Shown: positions 27,466 through 36,938, counted from the stretch's first letter. The stretch is DNA of 64,000 nucleotides from Limosilactobacillus sp. WILCCON 0051 (GCF_039955095.1 NZ_CP154878.1:310001-374000), one strand, 5' to 3'. Notes: generated from the sequence alone by a model not told the origin. Numbers and translations are program-made.

Positions 27466-28231
27466 AAAAACGGCGGTTGAAATCGTTAAGGCCGCGCGCA
27501 GTGAAGAAAAGATCACCAGTGCAGAAATTTTAACGCAATTATTTTCTGATTTTATTGAATTGCACGGTGATCGCAATGGAACTGATGATCCGGCGATTAA
27601 AGGCGGCATTGCAGACTTTCACGGTCAGGCAGTGACGGTGATCACGACTGATCGCGGTCAAAGTATTGAAGAACGCATGGACTGTCATTTTGGCTGTCCG
27701 GAACCGGGTGGCTATCGCAAGTCGCTGCGCTTGATCAAGCAGGCGCAAAAGTTTGGTCGACCGGTCTTTTGCTTTGTCAATACGCCGGGGGCCTACCCTG
27801 GTCAGTCAGCAGAAGAAAATGGTCAGGGATCGGCAATTGCTCAGAATCTACTGGAGATCAGCAAGCTGGCGATTCCAATCATCACGGTGGTCTTTGGCGA
27901 AGGCGGCAGTGGCGGTGCGTTGGCGCTGGCTTGTGGCGATGAGGTCTGGATGCTTGAAAACAGTACTTATTCAATCCTTTCGCCAGAAGGATTTGCCTCG
28001 ATCTTGTGGAAAGACAGCTCACGCGCGGCTGAGGCAGCTGAGATCATGCAGTTGACGCCGCAAGCCTTGAAAAAGCAGGGCGTCATTGAGGGGATCATTG
28101 CCGAGCCAGCCGATCATCAAGCCGTCATTGCCAATCTTGATGCGGTTTTGACTCGTGAGCTGGCAGTACTGCAGAAACTAACGCCAGCTGAACTGCTTCA
28201 GCGTCGCCAGCAACGTTTTAGAAAGTTTTAG
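27458..28231 (+). CDS. accA: Acetyl-CoA carboxylase carboxyltransferase alpha subunit
   Basis: Partner of AccD. The 257-residue crotonase-fold protein has LHGDRNGTDD, FVNTPGAYPGQSAEENGQG and GEGGSGGALAL, which form the carboxybiotin and acyl-CoA sites. ATG 27458 overlaps accD by 8 nt and has GGGAGGT 7 nt upstream, so the two subunits are translationally coupled. It lacks the long N- and C-terminal extensions of the E. coli protein. Confidence 0.95.
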   Translation: MSEKTAVEIVKAARSEEKITSAEILTQLFSDFIELHGDRNGTDDPAIKGGIADFHGQAVTVITTDRGQSIEERMDCHFGCPEPGGYRKSLRLIKQAQKFGRPVFCFVNTPGAYPGQSAEENGQGSAIAQNLLEISKLAIPIITVVFGEGGSGGALALACGDEVWMLENSTYSILSPEGFASILWKDSSRAAEAAEIMQLTPQALKKQGVIEGIIAEPADHQAVIANLDAVLTRELAVLQKLTPAELLQRRQQRFRKF

Positions 28232-28243
28232 TGAGGGAAAACA

Positions 28244-29008
28244 ATGGAAGGAATTTTAAGCAATAAGCAAATCGTCGTCATGGGCGTAGCCAACAAGCGC
28301 TCGATTGCGTGGGGATGTGCTCAGGCGATGGAAAAGCAGGGGGCAACCGTGATCTACACCTATCAAAACGAACGGATGAAAAAAAGCGTCAGTCGTTTGG
28401 TTGGGGATGAAAAACGTTTGGTCGAATGCGACGTTGCCAACGACGACAGCATCCAGAAGGCTTTTACGGCAATTAAGCAGCGATTCGGCAAAGTGGATGG
28501 ACTGGTCCATGCCATTGCCTATGCTAAAAAAGAAGAATTGAGCGGCTCGATTCTAAACGTCAGTCGTGAGGGGTATGCGCTGGCGCAAAACGTTTCGGCG
28601 TATTCTTTGATTGCCGTTGCCAAGGCAGCTCATGAGCTTGACCTGCTCAACGATCCTGCCAGCATTGCTACTTTGACCTATTTTGGCTCAGAGCGCGCAA
28701 TTCCTAACTACAACGTCATGGGAATCGCCAAGGCAGCCTTAGAAGCCAGCGTTCGCTATTTGGCGCGCGACATGGGCTCGCTGGGCGTGCGGGTAAATGC
28801 CATCTCGGCTGGGGCGATGAAGACTCTGGCGGTTACGGGAATTGACAACCACAGCGATCTTTTGAAGATGTCACAGGAGCGGACGACTGATGGGCAGTCC
28901 GTTACCTTAGAAGAAATCGGCGGGACCTGCGCCTTCTTGATGAGTGACCTGTCAAAAGGAATTGCCGGCGACGTTATTTATGTTGATAAAGGCGTTCATT
29001 TAATCTAA
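28244..29008 (+). CDS. fabI: Enoyl-ACP reductase FabI
   Basis: NAD(P)H-dependent last step of each elongation cycle. The 254-residue SDR has GVANKRSIAWG at the cofactor site and the FabI-type Y156-x6-K163 pair in NYNVMGIAKA. It is the triclosan-target type, not the flavoprotein FabK. ATG 28244 follows GTGAGGGAAAAC. It is the last gene of the fab operon, before a terminator. Confidence 0.96.
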   Translation: MEGILSNKQIVVMGVANKRSIAWGCAQAMEKQGATVIYTYQNERMKKSVSRLVGDEKRLVECDVANDDSIQKAFTAIKQRFGKVDGLVHAIAYAKKEELSGSILNVSREGYALAQNVSAYSLIAVAKAAHELDLLNDPASIATLTYFGSERAIPNYNVMGIAKAALEASVRYLARDMGSLGVRVNAISAGAMKTLAVTGIDNHSDLLKMSQERTTDGQSVTLEEIGGTCAFLMSDLSKGIAGDVIYVDKGVHLI

Positions 29009-29013
29009 CGTGC

Positions 29014-29048
29014 AAAAGGATTCAGAGTTCTGAATCCTTTTAATTTTT
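29014..29048 (+). terminator. fab operon terminator
   Basis: AAAAGGATTCAGA and TCTGAATCCTTTT pair around a very short loop and are followed by AATTTTT. Confidence 0.9.
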
Positions 29049-29150
29049 GCTAAAAACAGGAAAGTTATTTAAAAAATTAAAAAATGGTTCGGCTTTTATT
29101 GGCTGATCTTAGCGATTTCTCATTTTTTAGTCAATCAACCTAAAAATTTA

Positions 29151-29159
29151 TGATATAAT
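29151..29159 (+). promoter_or_regulatory. pyc promoter, extended -10
   Basis: TGATATAAT is a perfect extended -10, about 60 bp ahead of pyc. No strong -35 and no BirA-type inverted repeat are visible in 29050-29220. Confidence 0.6.
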
Positions 29160-29220
29160 TTTGCCTTGAGGTAGGGAGAAAGTTCGTTACTGTTGACGAT
29201 TGATCAAGGTGGTGTATTTC

Positions 29221-32200
29221 GTGAAGAAAGTTTTAATTGCCAATCGTGGCGAAATAGCAGTTCGGATCATTCGTGCCTGTCATGAGCTGGGCTTGAAGAC
29301 GGTTGCTGTTTATGCCAAAGAAGATGAATACGGCGTCCATCGTTTCCGGGCGGATGAGGCCTATCAGATTGGCGCAGGTAAAAAGCCAATTGAGGCCTAC
29401 CTGGATATGGATGACATTATTCGAGTCGCTAAGCAGACTGGTGCCGATGCGGTCCATCCTGGCTACGGTTTTTTAGCTGAAAATGAAGAGTTTGCGCAAA
29501 AATGTGCGGATAACGGCATTATCTTTATCGGGCCAACCGTTCGTCAGCTGCAGCTGTTTGGCGACAAGGTTGCGGCTAAGGAAGTTGCGGTCAAGGCAGG
29601 CTTAAAGACGATTCCAGGTACGGATGAGCCGGTCCAGTCAATTGATGAGGTTCGTGAATTCGCGCATACGCATGGCTATCCGATCATGATCAAGGCAGCC
29701 ATGGGCGGCGGCGGTCGCGGGATGCGAATCGTTCACGATGATGATGAGCTCGATGGCGCCTACGATCGTGCCCGCAGCGAGGCCAAGCAGTCATTTGGCG
29801 ATGATGAGCTTTACGTTGAAAAGTATCTGAAGAACCCTAAGCATATTGAAGTGCAGATTCTGGCTGACCAGCATGGGCACGTTATGCACCTGTTTGAGCG
29901 TGACTGCTCGGTTCAGCGACGGAATCAAAAAGTGATCGAGTTTGCGCCTAGTCTGGCCCTAAGCGAAGAACGACGCCAGGCAATCTGCCAGGCAGCCGTT
30001 AAGCTGATGGAAAGCGTGCACTATCAAAATGCCGGTACGGTTGAATTCCTGGTCACGGATGAGGACTTTTACTTTATTGAGGTCAACCCGCGGATTCAAG
30101 TTGAGCATACCGTTACGGAATTGATTACCGATGTCGACATCGTCCAGTCGCAGATTCTGATTGCCGATGGTGCCGATCTGTATCAGGATCTTGAGCTGCC
30201 GGCCCAGGATCAGCTGAAGTACAACGGCTACGGGATTCAATGCCGGGTAACGACTGAAGACCCAGAAAACAACTTTATGCCGGATACTGGCCGCATCGAA
30301 ACCTATCGTTCACCTGGTGGGATGGGCGTACGGCTTGATGGGGGCAATGCCTATGCCGGGGCTGTAATCACGCCATACTTTGATTCGCTGCTGGTTAAGG
30401 CCTGCGTTCATGGTCGAACTTTTAAGTCAGCAGTCCGGCGTATGATTCGAGTGCTGCATGAGTTCCAGATTCGCGGCATTAAGACCAACATTCCGTTCAT
30501 GCTCAACGTCTTGCATCATCCAGTCTTTGAGGCTGGTCAGGCGCATACGACGTTTATTGATCAGACGCCAGAGCTGTTCGATTTCAAACATGAAAAACCG
30601 GATGCAGCCAAGCAGCTGCTGACCTATGTTGGTGACGTTACCGTTAACGGCTTTAATGGCGTCAAGGCGCGCGAACAGGTTCATGCTGCCGAATTAAAGG
30701 CGCCAAAGATCAACCTTGAGCGTCATAATGGACTGCCAATCGTCAATGCCAAGGATATTCTGGATCGTGACGGAGCTGAGGCGGCAATGAAGTGGGTCAG
30801 CGCCCAAAAGCGGGTTCTGATCACTGATACGACGATGCGGGACGCGCACCAGAGTTTGTTTGCCACACGGATGCGGACCAAAGACATGCTGCCGATTGCC
30901 GACCTTTACGATCACGCCATGCCAAACGTCTTCTCAGCTGAAGTATGGGGCGGGGCAACCTTTGACGTGGCTTACCGCTTCTTAGGCGAGGATCCATGGC
31001 AGCGGCTGAAGATTCTGCGTGAAAAGATGCCGCATACCATGCTGCAGATGCTGTTGCGGGGATCGAACGCCGTTGGCTACAAGAACTATCCTGACAACGT
31101 CTTAAAGAAATTCATCGACAAGAGTGCTGAAGATGGCGTTGACGTCTTTCGAATCTTTGACAGCCTGAACTGGATCGAACAAATGCAAAAGAGCATTGAA
31201 TACGTTCGGCAGACTGGCAAGATTGCTGAAGGGACGATGTGCTATACGGGCGACCTGCTCAGCCCAGACGAGCATAAATACACGCTGGACTACTACAAGA
31301 CGCTGGCTGGTCAGCTGGTTGATGCCGGGGCCCAGATCATCGGCATCAAAGATATGGCTGGACTGCTCAAGCCACAGGCCGCCTATGAACTGATTGGCGA
31401 ACTGAAGAGCAAGTATGACGTACCGGTTCACCTGCATACGCATGACACGACTGGCAATGGGGTTGCAACCTACGTTCAGGCTACCAGAGCCGGCGTTGAC
31501 GTGGTTGACGTAGCTTCCAGCGCGCTTTCGGGAACGACGAGTCAGCCAAGCATGAGCAGTTTCTACTATGCTTTAGCTGGTAATGAACGGCAGCCAGAAC
31601 TGGATATTGAAACGGTTGAAAAGATCAATGACTACTGGGCACAGGTCAAGCCGCTCTACCAAGACTTCATGAACGGCATTACGTCACCACAGACCGACAT
31701 TTATCAAACGGAGATGCCTGGTGGCCAATACTCCAACCTGCAGCAGCAGGCTAAGTCGCTGGGACTGGACGACTTTGATGAGGTTAAGGCCAAGTATCGT
31801 GAAGTTAATGCCCTGCTTGGCGATATCGTTAAGGTTACGCCAAGTTCTAAGGTAGTCGGCGATCTGGCCATCTTTATGATCCAAAACGGCCTGAATGCCG
31901 AAAACATTATCGAACGCGGCGAAACGCTCGACTTCCCAGAATCCGTAGTCAACTTCTTTGCAGGTGATCTTGGTCAGCCATATGGCGGTTTTCCAAAGCA
32001 GCTGCAAAAAGTCGTCTTAAAGGATCACCCAGCGATTACGGTTCGTCCCGGCAGTCTGGCACAGCCAGTTGACTTTGATCAGATGACCAAGGAACTGGCT
32101 GAGCAGCTGAAGCGCCAGCCAACCGCTGAAGAAGTCATCAGCTATGTACTGTACCCAGACGTTTATCTTGATTATGTCAAGCGCAATCGTCAATATGGCA

Positions 32201-32664
32201 AGATCGGCGTCCTGGACACGAATACGTTCTATCAAGGAATGCGCCCAGGCGAAAAGATCTACGTCAATCTGCGGCCGGGTCGTACGGAGATTCTTGAGCT
32301 CAATACGGTTTCTGACATGGACGTTGACGGCAACCGCCACTTACTGTTCTCCGAAAACGGTCAGCAGCTGGTCTTGACGGTCAAGGATCAGACACATGCG
32401 GCCACGGCCAAGGTCAGCGTGCCAAAAGCCGATCCGCACGATCCAGGTCAGATTGGGATGCCGCTTAATGGGACGGTCGTTGACGTGATGGTCGAAAACG
32501 GTCAAGAAGTCAAGAAGGGCCAGACGCTGGTCGTAACCGAGGCCATGAAGATGGAAACAACGATCAAGGCCTCGTTTGACGGTAAGATTGATAAAGTCTA
32601 TGCCAAGGCCGGCTCGACGATGGAAAGCCAAGACCTGCTGATTCAAATGAGTCCTTTAAGCTAA
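29221..32664 (+). CDS. pyc: Pyruvate carboxylase
   Basis: Biotin enzyme making oxaloacetate from pyruvate, bicarbonate and ATP. The 1147-residue chain holds biotin carboxylase (about 1-450, KAAMGGGGRGMR, NPRIQVEHTVTE), carboxyltransferase (about 520-1000, LITDTTMRDAHQSLFATRMR, KDMAGLLKP with the metal/Lys region, HLHTHDTTGN), the tetramerisation region and the biotinyl domain with K1110 in EAMKMETT. GTG 29221 has AAGGTGGTG 6-7 nt upstream. It lies between the acetyl-CoA carboxylase genes and bioY-birA, and next to an aspartate aminotransferase gene, suggesting that oxaloacetate is used for aspartate. Confidence 0.97.
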   Translation: MKKVLIANRGEIAVRIIRACHELGLKTVAVYAKEDEYGVHRFRADEAYQIGAGKKPIEAYLDMDDIIRVAKQTGADAVHPGYGFLAENEEFAQKCADNGIIFIGPTVRQLQLFGDKVAAKEVAVKAGLKTIPGTDEPVQSIDEVREFAHTHGYPIMIKAAMGGGGRGMRIVHDDDELDGAYDRARSEAKQSFGDDELYVEKYLKNPKHIEVQILADQHGHVMHLFERDCSVQRRNQKVIEFAPSLALSEERRQAICQAAVKLMESVHYQNAGTVEFLVTDEDFYFIEVNPRIQVEHTVTELITDVDIVQSQILIADGADLYQDLELPAQDQLKYNGYGIQCRVTTEDPENNFMPDTGRIETYRSPGGMGVRLDGGNAYAGAVITPYFDSLLVKACVHGRTFKSAVRRMIRVLHEFQIRGIKTNIPFMLNVLHHPVFEAGQAHTTFIDQTPELFDFKHEKPDAAKQLLTYVGDVTVNGFNGVKAREQVHAAELKAPKINLERHNGLPIVNAKDILDRDGAEAAMKWVSAQKRVLITDTTMRDAHQSLFATRMRTKDMLPIADLYDHAMPNVFSAEVWGGATFDVAYRFLGEDPWQRLKILREKMPHTMLQMLLRGSNAVGYKNYPDNVLKKFIDKSAEDGVDVFRIFDSLNWIEQMQKSIEYVRQTGKIAEGTMCYTGDLLSPDEHKYTLDYYKTLAGQLVDAGAQIIGIKDMAGLLKPQAAYELIGELKSKYDVPVHLHTHDTTGNGVATYVQATRAGVDVVDVASSALSGTTSQPSMSSFYYALAGNERQPELDIETVEKINDYWAQVKPLYQDFMNGITSPQTDIYQTEMPGGQYSNLQQQAKSLGLDDFDEVKAKYREVNALLGDIVKVTPSSKVVGDLAIFMIQNGLNAENIIERGETLDFPESVVNFFAGDLGQPYGGFPKQLQKVVLKDHPAITVRPGSLAQPVDFDQMTKELAEQLKRQPTAEEVISYVLYPDVYLDYVKRNRQYGKIGVLDTNTFYQGMRPGEKIYVNLRPGRTEILELNTVSDMDVDGNRHLLFSENGQQLVLTVKDQTHAATAKVSVPKADPHDPGQIGMPLNGTVVDVMVENGQEVKKGQTLVVTEAMKMETTIKASFDGKIDKVYAKAGSTMESQDLLIQMSPLS

Positions 32665-32705
32665 TACAGCTTGACAGTATTAATTTATAAAGCGAGGTTA
32701 AAACA

Positions 32706-33893
32706 GTGGAAATTTCAGAACGCGTAAGCAACATTCAACCCTCAGCAACGCTGGCTTTGTCTGGCAAGGCCAAGGCAATGAAGGCGCAAGGCATTGACGT
32801 CTTGAACCTTTCAATCGGTCAGCCAGATTTCAATACGCCTAAGCACATCGGACAGGCTGCGATTAAGGCAATTGAGTCTGGCAAGGTTGATTTTTACACC
32901 GCGGCAGCCGGCATTGAGCCGTTAAGAAAAGCAATCGCCGATAAAGAAAACGCCGATCATGGCACAGACTTCACGGCGGATAACGTGGTAGTAATGAATG
33001 GTGCTAAAATGACGCTGTACGCCCTGGGACAAGCACTGTTTGATGAAGGCGACGAGGTCTTGATTCCTTTGCCATACTGGGTAACCTATGGCGAACAGGT
33101 TAAGCTGGCCGGTGCCAAGCCAGTCTTTGTAAAACCGGCAGCTGGTCGCCTGACCGTTGTTCCTGAAGAATTAGAAGCCGCGCGAACGCCTAAGACGAAG
33201 GCCATGATCTTAAACACGCCTAACAATCCATCTGGTGCCGTCTACACGCGCGAACAATTGCAGGCGATTGGCGACTGGGCCGTTGAGCATGATATTATCG
33301 TGATTGCTGACGATATCTATGGCAAGCTGGTCTATAACGGGACCAAGTTTGTCTCGCTGCTGGACCTGTCACCAGCGATCCGTAAGCAGACGATTCTGGT
33401 TAATGGGATGTCTAAGACCTACTCGATGACCGGCTGGCGCGTTGGCTATGCCATTGCTGACGAACAGGTAGTCAAGGGTCTGAAGACGTTCTTGAGTCAT
33501 GCAGCCGGCAACATGGCAGCCGTCAGTCAATATGCCGCTTTGGCAGCTGTTACCGGTGATCAGGCCTGTGTTGAAGAAATGCGCGCTACCTATGAGGAAC
33601 GCATCAACACGCTTTATCCGTTATTAAACGAGATTCCAGGCTTTAAGCTGGATGTAAAGCCGGCCGGAGCTTTCTATGCCTTCCCTGACGTCAGCGAAGC
33701 CGTTAAGCTGACCGGTTTTGCCTCGACTGATGAGTTTGTCAACGCGCTGCTCGATGAGGCTCACGTGGCAGTCGTTCCGGGCGCGGCCTTTGGAATGGAT
33801 GATCATGTACGGATCAGCTATGCAACCAGCATGGATGTCTTAAAAGAAGCGGTTCAACGAATTCAAGCCTTTATGGCAGACCACCAAAAATAA
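32706..33893 (+). CDS. Pyridoxal-phosphate aspartate aminotransferase (class I/II)
   Basis: Transfers amino groups between aspartate and 2-oxoglutarate. The 395-residue fold-type I protein has the PLP Lys K237 in NGMSKTYSMTGWRVGYA, NTPNNPSGAVY and the DDIYGKL Asp/Tyr pair. GTG 32706 follows GCGAGGT. It sits 41 bp after pyc with no terminator between, so both enzymes may be made from one transcript, joining pyruvate to aspartate. Substrate preference within this subgroup (AspB/AspC type) is inferred. Confidence 0.9.
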   Translation: MEISERVSNIQPSATLALSGKAKAMKAQGIDVLNLSIGQPDFNTPKHIGQAAIKAIESGKVDFYTAAAGIEPLRKAIADKENADHGTDFTADNVVVMNGAKMTLYALGQALFDEGDEVLIPLPYWVTYGEQVKLAGAKPVFVKPAAGRLTVVPEELEAARTPKTKAMILNTPNNPSGAVYTREQLQAIGDWAVEHDIIVIADDIYGKLVYNGTKFVSLLDLSPAIRKQTILVNGMSKTYSMTGWRVGYAIADEQVVKGLKTFLSHAAGNMAAVSQYAALAAVTGDQACVEEMRATYEERINTLYPLLNEIPGFKLDVKPAGAFYAFPDVSEAVKLTGFASTDEFVNALLDEAHVAVVPGAAFGMDDHVRISYATSMDVLKEAVQRIQAFMADHQK

Positions 33894-33909
33894 TCGATCA
33901 ATAACCAAT

Positions 33910-33944
33910 GAGCTCAGTTCTAATTTGAGCTGGGCTCTTATTTT
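33910..33944 (+). terminator. Terminator after the aminotransferase gene
   Basis: GAGCTCAG pairs with CTGGGCTC (one G-U) across a 12-nt loop, followed by TTATTTT. It separates pyc-aat from bioY. Confidence 0.7.
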
Positions 33945-33950
33945 AAAATT

Positions 33951-33984
33951 CTTGTAACCCTAAATTTAAGATAAGGGTTACAAG
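33951..33984. promoter_or_regulatory. BirA operator before bioY-birA
   Basis: CTTGTAACCC (33951-33960) and GGGTTACAAG (33975-33984) form a perfect inverted repeat with 10-bp arms and a 14-bp AT-rich spacer. This is the form of Firmicutes biotin-repressor sites. A -10-like TAAGAT lies inside the spacer. BirA, encoded downstream, has the DNA-binding domain needed to use it. Confidence 0.88.
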
Positions 33985-34001
33985 TTGAAAGAAGGAATAA
34001 A

Positions 34002-34553
34002 ATGAAACGTCAAAATATTGTTCATTTAACGCAGACCGCCTTGATGACGGCAATCTTAATCGTTTTAGGCATGATCCCAGGTATTCCGCTAGGGTTTATT
34101 CCGGTCCCAATCGTACTGCAGAATATGGGGGTCATGATGGCCGGTGAGATTCTGGGGCCGAAAGAAGGAACGACCTCAGTGGCTCTGCTTCTGCTGTTAG
34201 TTGCGGTTGGCTTTCCTTTCTTGACTGGCGGCAGCGGGGGAATTGCCGTTTTTGCCGGTCCAACTGGAGGCTACCTTTTGGCCTGGCTGTTTGCACCGCT
34301 TTTGATCAGCAGTCTGCGGCAGCGTTTTGGCAGTCATTGGAATTGGTGGCAGGAATTTTTGATGATCGTGCTGGCCGGCGTGCTGTTTATTGATGTTACG
34401 GGATCTGTTTGGCTCAGCTGGCAGTCGCACATCAAGCTGACGGCGGCATTGATGTCCAATCTGGCATTTATTCCTGGCGACCTGATCAAAGCCGGCGTGG
34501 CAGTAGCCGTTGCTCGTCAGCTGCGGCGTGTACCAGTATTGAATCTTGGCTAG
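34002..34553 (+). CDS. bioY: Biotin transporter substrate-binding subunit BioY
   Basis: Membrane S-component of an ECF biotin importer. The 183-residue protein has about six hydrophobic segments and BioY hallmarks VPIVLQNMGVMMAGEILGPKEG and GGSGGIAVFAGPTGGYLL, and PGDLIKA near the C-terminus. ATG 34002 has GAAGGA ahead. No biotin-synthesis genes are seen here, so uptake is probably the main source, and the ECF energising genes must be elsewhere. Confidence 0.95.
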   Translation: MKRQNIVHLTQTALMTAILIVLGMIPGIPLGFIPVPIVLQNMGVMMAGEILGPKEGTTSVALLLLLVAVGFPFLTGGSGGIAVFAGPTGGYLLAWLFAPLLISSLRQRFGSHWNWWQEFLMIVLAGVLFIDVTGSVWLSWQSHIKLTAALMSNLAFIPGDLIKAGVAVAVARQLRRVPVLNLG

Positions 34554-34568
34554 AAAAGAGGAATCGCA

Positions 34569-35555
34569 ATGGGGACTAAAGATGAGCTGCTTAAAATTTT
34601 CTTGCTTAATGAGCAGCAATGGATTTCAGGCAGTCAGCTGGCGGAGCGCTTAAAGATCAGTCGCGAAAGCATCTGGAAAGGCGTCGCTGCCCTGCGCAGG
34701 CAAGGACACCAGATTGAGAGTCAGCGAGCGCTTGGCTATCGATATTTAGGAACGGATCATTTGGATGCAGCGGTAATCAAGATGCAGACTCGCGATGAAT
34801 TTAATGGCGAGATTCATACGGCATCAAGCATTGATTCAACGCAAAACTGGGCTAAGCAGTATCTCAGCAGTCATCAGCCCAGCCAGCCAGTCGCGTTTTT
34901 AGCTGATCAGCAGACGGCCGGCTATGGCAGACGCGGCCGCCAGTTCTATTCGCCGCAAAAGACAGGCTTGTATTTTAGCTTGGTTTTGCCGCATAATCCA
35001 ATGAGCGCGCTGCCTAAAATTGGCCTTTTAACAACCGGAGTCGCCGTTGCAGTTGGTCGAGTACTGAAGCAAACCTTTCCTGATCGTGATTTTTCATATA
35101 AGTGGGTTAATGATATCTATATGAACGGTCACAAAGTCTGCGGTATTCTGACTGAGGCAACGCTGGAACTGGAATCGGCATCGTCGGCAGCATTAATTGT
35201 AGGAATCGGGATTAATCTATCGACCGTCGATTTTCCGGCGGCAGTGGCTCAAAAAGCCGGCAGCATTGCCCCTAGGCAGATCATTGATCGAAATCAGCTG
35301 GCTGCCAGGCTTTTGGTTGCAATCATGAACGTTTATAGTGAATACGATTCAGGAAAATTCCTGCCAGAGTATCGGGCTCATTCGTTGGTCTTGAATCGGC
35401 CAGTCGTCTTAAAAATCGGCAATGATGAAGCAGTTGGCAAAGCCGTCGACATTGACGATCAAGGCGGCCTGGTATTGGAGTTGGCAGATGGCACGAAAAA
35501 GTCGTTTATCAGCGGCGAGGTGACCAAGGTTGATCTGCCAGGGATGACGTCATAA
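34569..35555 (+). CDS. birA: Biotin-protein ligase and biotin repressor BirA
   Basis: Attaches biotin to AccB and Pyc and represses bioY-birA. The 328-residue protein has an N-terminal winged helix (about 5-62, SGSQLAERLKISRESIWKGV), the catalytic core with the adenylate loop GYGRRGR (118-124) and KWVNDIY, and the small C-terminal SH3-like domain. The DNA-binding domain marks it as the bifunctional type. ATG 34569 follows AAAAGAGG. The stop overlaps the next ATG (TAATG). Confidence 0.95.
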   Translation: MGTKDELLKIFLLNEQQWISGSQLAERLKISRESIWKGVAALRRQGHQIESQRALGYRYLGTDHLDAAVIKMQTRDEFNGEIHTASSIDSTQNWAKQYLSSHQPSQPVAFLADQQTAGYGRRGRQFYSPQKTGLYFSLVLPHNPMSALPKIGLLTTGVAVAVGRVLKQTFPDRDFSYKWVNDIYMNGHKVCGILTEATLELESASSAALIVGIGINLSTVDFPAAVAQKAGSIAPRQIIDRNQLAARLLVAIMNVYSEYDSGKFLPEYRAHSLVLNRPVVLKIGNDEAVGKAVDIDDQGGLVLELADGTKKSFISGEVTKVDLPGMTS

Positions 35556-35851
35556 TGGAAATTCACGGTTTAGATTTAGATCAGGCTGGCCGCTGTCGGC
35601 ACTATCACTTGGCAGTTGACGTTGCGGCCTTGAAATGCAGTCGTTGCCAAAAATACTATGCCTGCTATCGATGTCATGATGCTTTAGAAAACCATCATTT
35701 CATGGCCTGTGAGCGAGACAACTGGCCAGTCTTATGCGGTGTCTGTGGCTGCTTGATGCAGTTTGCACAATATCAGCAGGGAAGCTGTCCGCGCTGTGGG
35801 CATGATTTTAATCCTGGCTGCCATCGTCACTGTCGGATCTATTTTAAATAA
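35555..35851 (+). CDS. CHY-type zinc-finger protein
   Basis: Small Cys/His-rich protein (98 residues) with the CHY pattern: CRHYH (13-17), CSRCQKYYACYRCHD and two later CxxC knuckles (CGVCGC, CPRCGH), enough to hold two or three zinc ions. Function in bacteria is unknown. Its start overlaps the birA stop (TAATG), so it is translationally coupled to birA and shares the BirA operator. A link to biotin is suggested only by this context. Confidence 0.85.
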   Translation: MEIHGLDLDQAGRCRHYHLAVDVAALKCSRCQKYYACYRCHDALENHHFMACERDNWPVLCGVCGCLMQFAQYQQGSCPRCGHDFNPGCHRHCRIYFK

Positions 35852-35864
35852 CAGGTTTTTCTCA

Positions 35865-35893
35865 TTGATTTTTAATTAAAATAAGATTAGAAT
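35865..35893 (+). promoter_or_regulatory. Promoter before the PanE-like gene
   Basis: TTGATT (35865-35870), 17-bp spacer, TAGAAT (35888-35893). No terminator is visible between the CHY gene and this promoter. Confidence 0.6.
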
Positions 35894-35966
35894 ATAAGGC
35901 GTTGATTAAGAAGTGAAATAAATCAGGCCCAATGACATGTTTTAATTAAGTTTTAGGAAAGGATCA

Positions 35967-36938
35967 GTGATTGAGATGACGCTGCGATATACGGTTTTAG
36001 GTGCAGGTGCGATGGGATTGCGCTTTGGGGTGCTGCTGCAGGAAAATGCGGGTGCGCAGGTTGATTTTGTCGACAACTGGGCACCCGAAGTTGAAACCAT
36101 CAAAAAACAAGGTGGGGTCTATGTTTCCCGTGACCATGAAAATCGGCATCTGGTTCCGGTCAATATTTATTCACCAGAAGAGTATCAAGGCGAGCCAGAC
36201 GTTTTTATCGTTTTTGCCAAGCAGATGACGCTGCAGGACCTCTTAGAGCGCTCGGCCCATTTCTTTAAGCCAGAAAAGCAGTACGTTTTTTCAGGCATGA
36301 ATGGGATGGGTCACGTTGAAAAACTAAACAAGTATTTTCCCAAAGAGCATGTTTTAGCCGGAACCTGTCTGATCGGGACTGTGCTAAACAAGGCTGGCGA
36401 CGTTGATTTTATTGGCAAGCCAGGTGCTGGATCAATCAATGTTGCCAACGAAACGGAAAAGCCGGATGAGCGCACGCATGAGATCATTGCCGACTTTAAG
36501 GCTGCCAATCTGAATCCGACTTTGACGACCAACTTCTTGGGAACTTTGATGACCAAGGTTGTCTTTAACTCGGTTGTCAATACGATCTGTACGCTGTTTG
36601 AGATTCAGATGGGTCAGTTTATCGATTATCCTGGTGCTGAACGGCTGAGCAAACAATTGATTAATGAAGCCTATGACGTGACTGAACGAGCTGGCATCAA
36701 GCTGCTCAATGATCGTGAGACCGAATGGAAGACGGTTGAATACGTCAGCCGCGTCGGCAATCCACTGCACTATCCTTCAATGTATCAGGATATGCATAAT
36801 GGTCGAAATACCGAAGTCGACTACATCAATGGCTACATTTACGAATTAGGCAAAAAGTACGACTATGAAGCCACGACGCATGACTTTCTGCGCGGCTTGG
36901 TTCATTTGGCGGAAAATACGCGTAAGTTCCGTCAATAA
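35967..36938 (+). CDS. Ketopantoate reductase family protein (PanE/ApbA)
   Basis: NADP-dependent 2-oxoacid reductase of the 2-dehydropantoate reductase family, with Rossmann loop GAGAMGLRFG at the start, FSGMNGMGHVEKL and the C-terminal all-helical domain with NPLHYPSMYQDMHNGRNTEVDYINGYI, whose Lys and Asn/Ser ligands are typical. In lactobacilli such proteins may act on ketopantoate or other 2-oxoacids. No other pantothenate gene is nearby. Start is GTG 35967 or ATG 35976; the SD AGGAAAGGA allows either. Confidence 0.85.
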   Translation: MIEMTLRYTVLGAGAMGLRFGVLLQENAGAQVDFVDNWAPEVETIKKQGGVYVSRDHENRHLVPVNIYSPEEYQGEPDVFIVFAKQMTLQDLLERSAHFFKPEKQYVFSGMNGMGHVEKLNKYFPKEHVLAGTCLIGTVLNKAGDVDFIGKPGAGSINVANETEKPDERTHEIIADFKAANLNPTLTTNFLGTLMTKVVFNSVVNTICTLFEIQMGQFIDYPGAERLSKQLINEAYDVTERAGIKLLNDRETEWKTVEYVSRVGNPLHYPSMYQDMHNGRNTEVDYINGYIYELGKKYDYEATTHDFLRGLVHLAENTRKFRQ

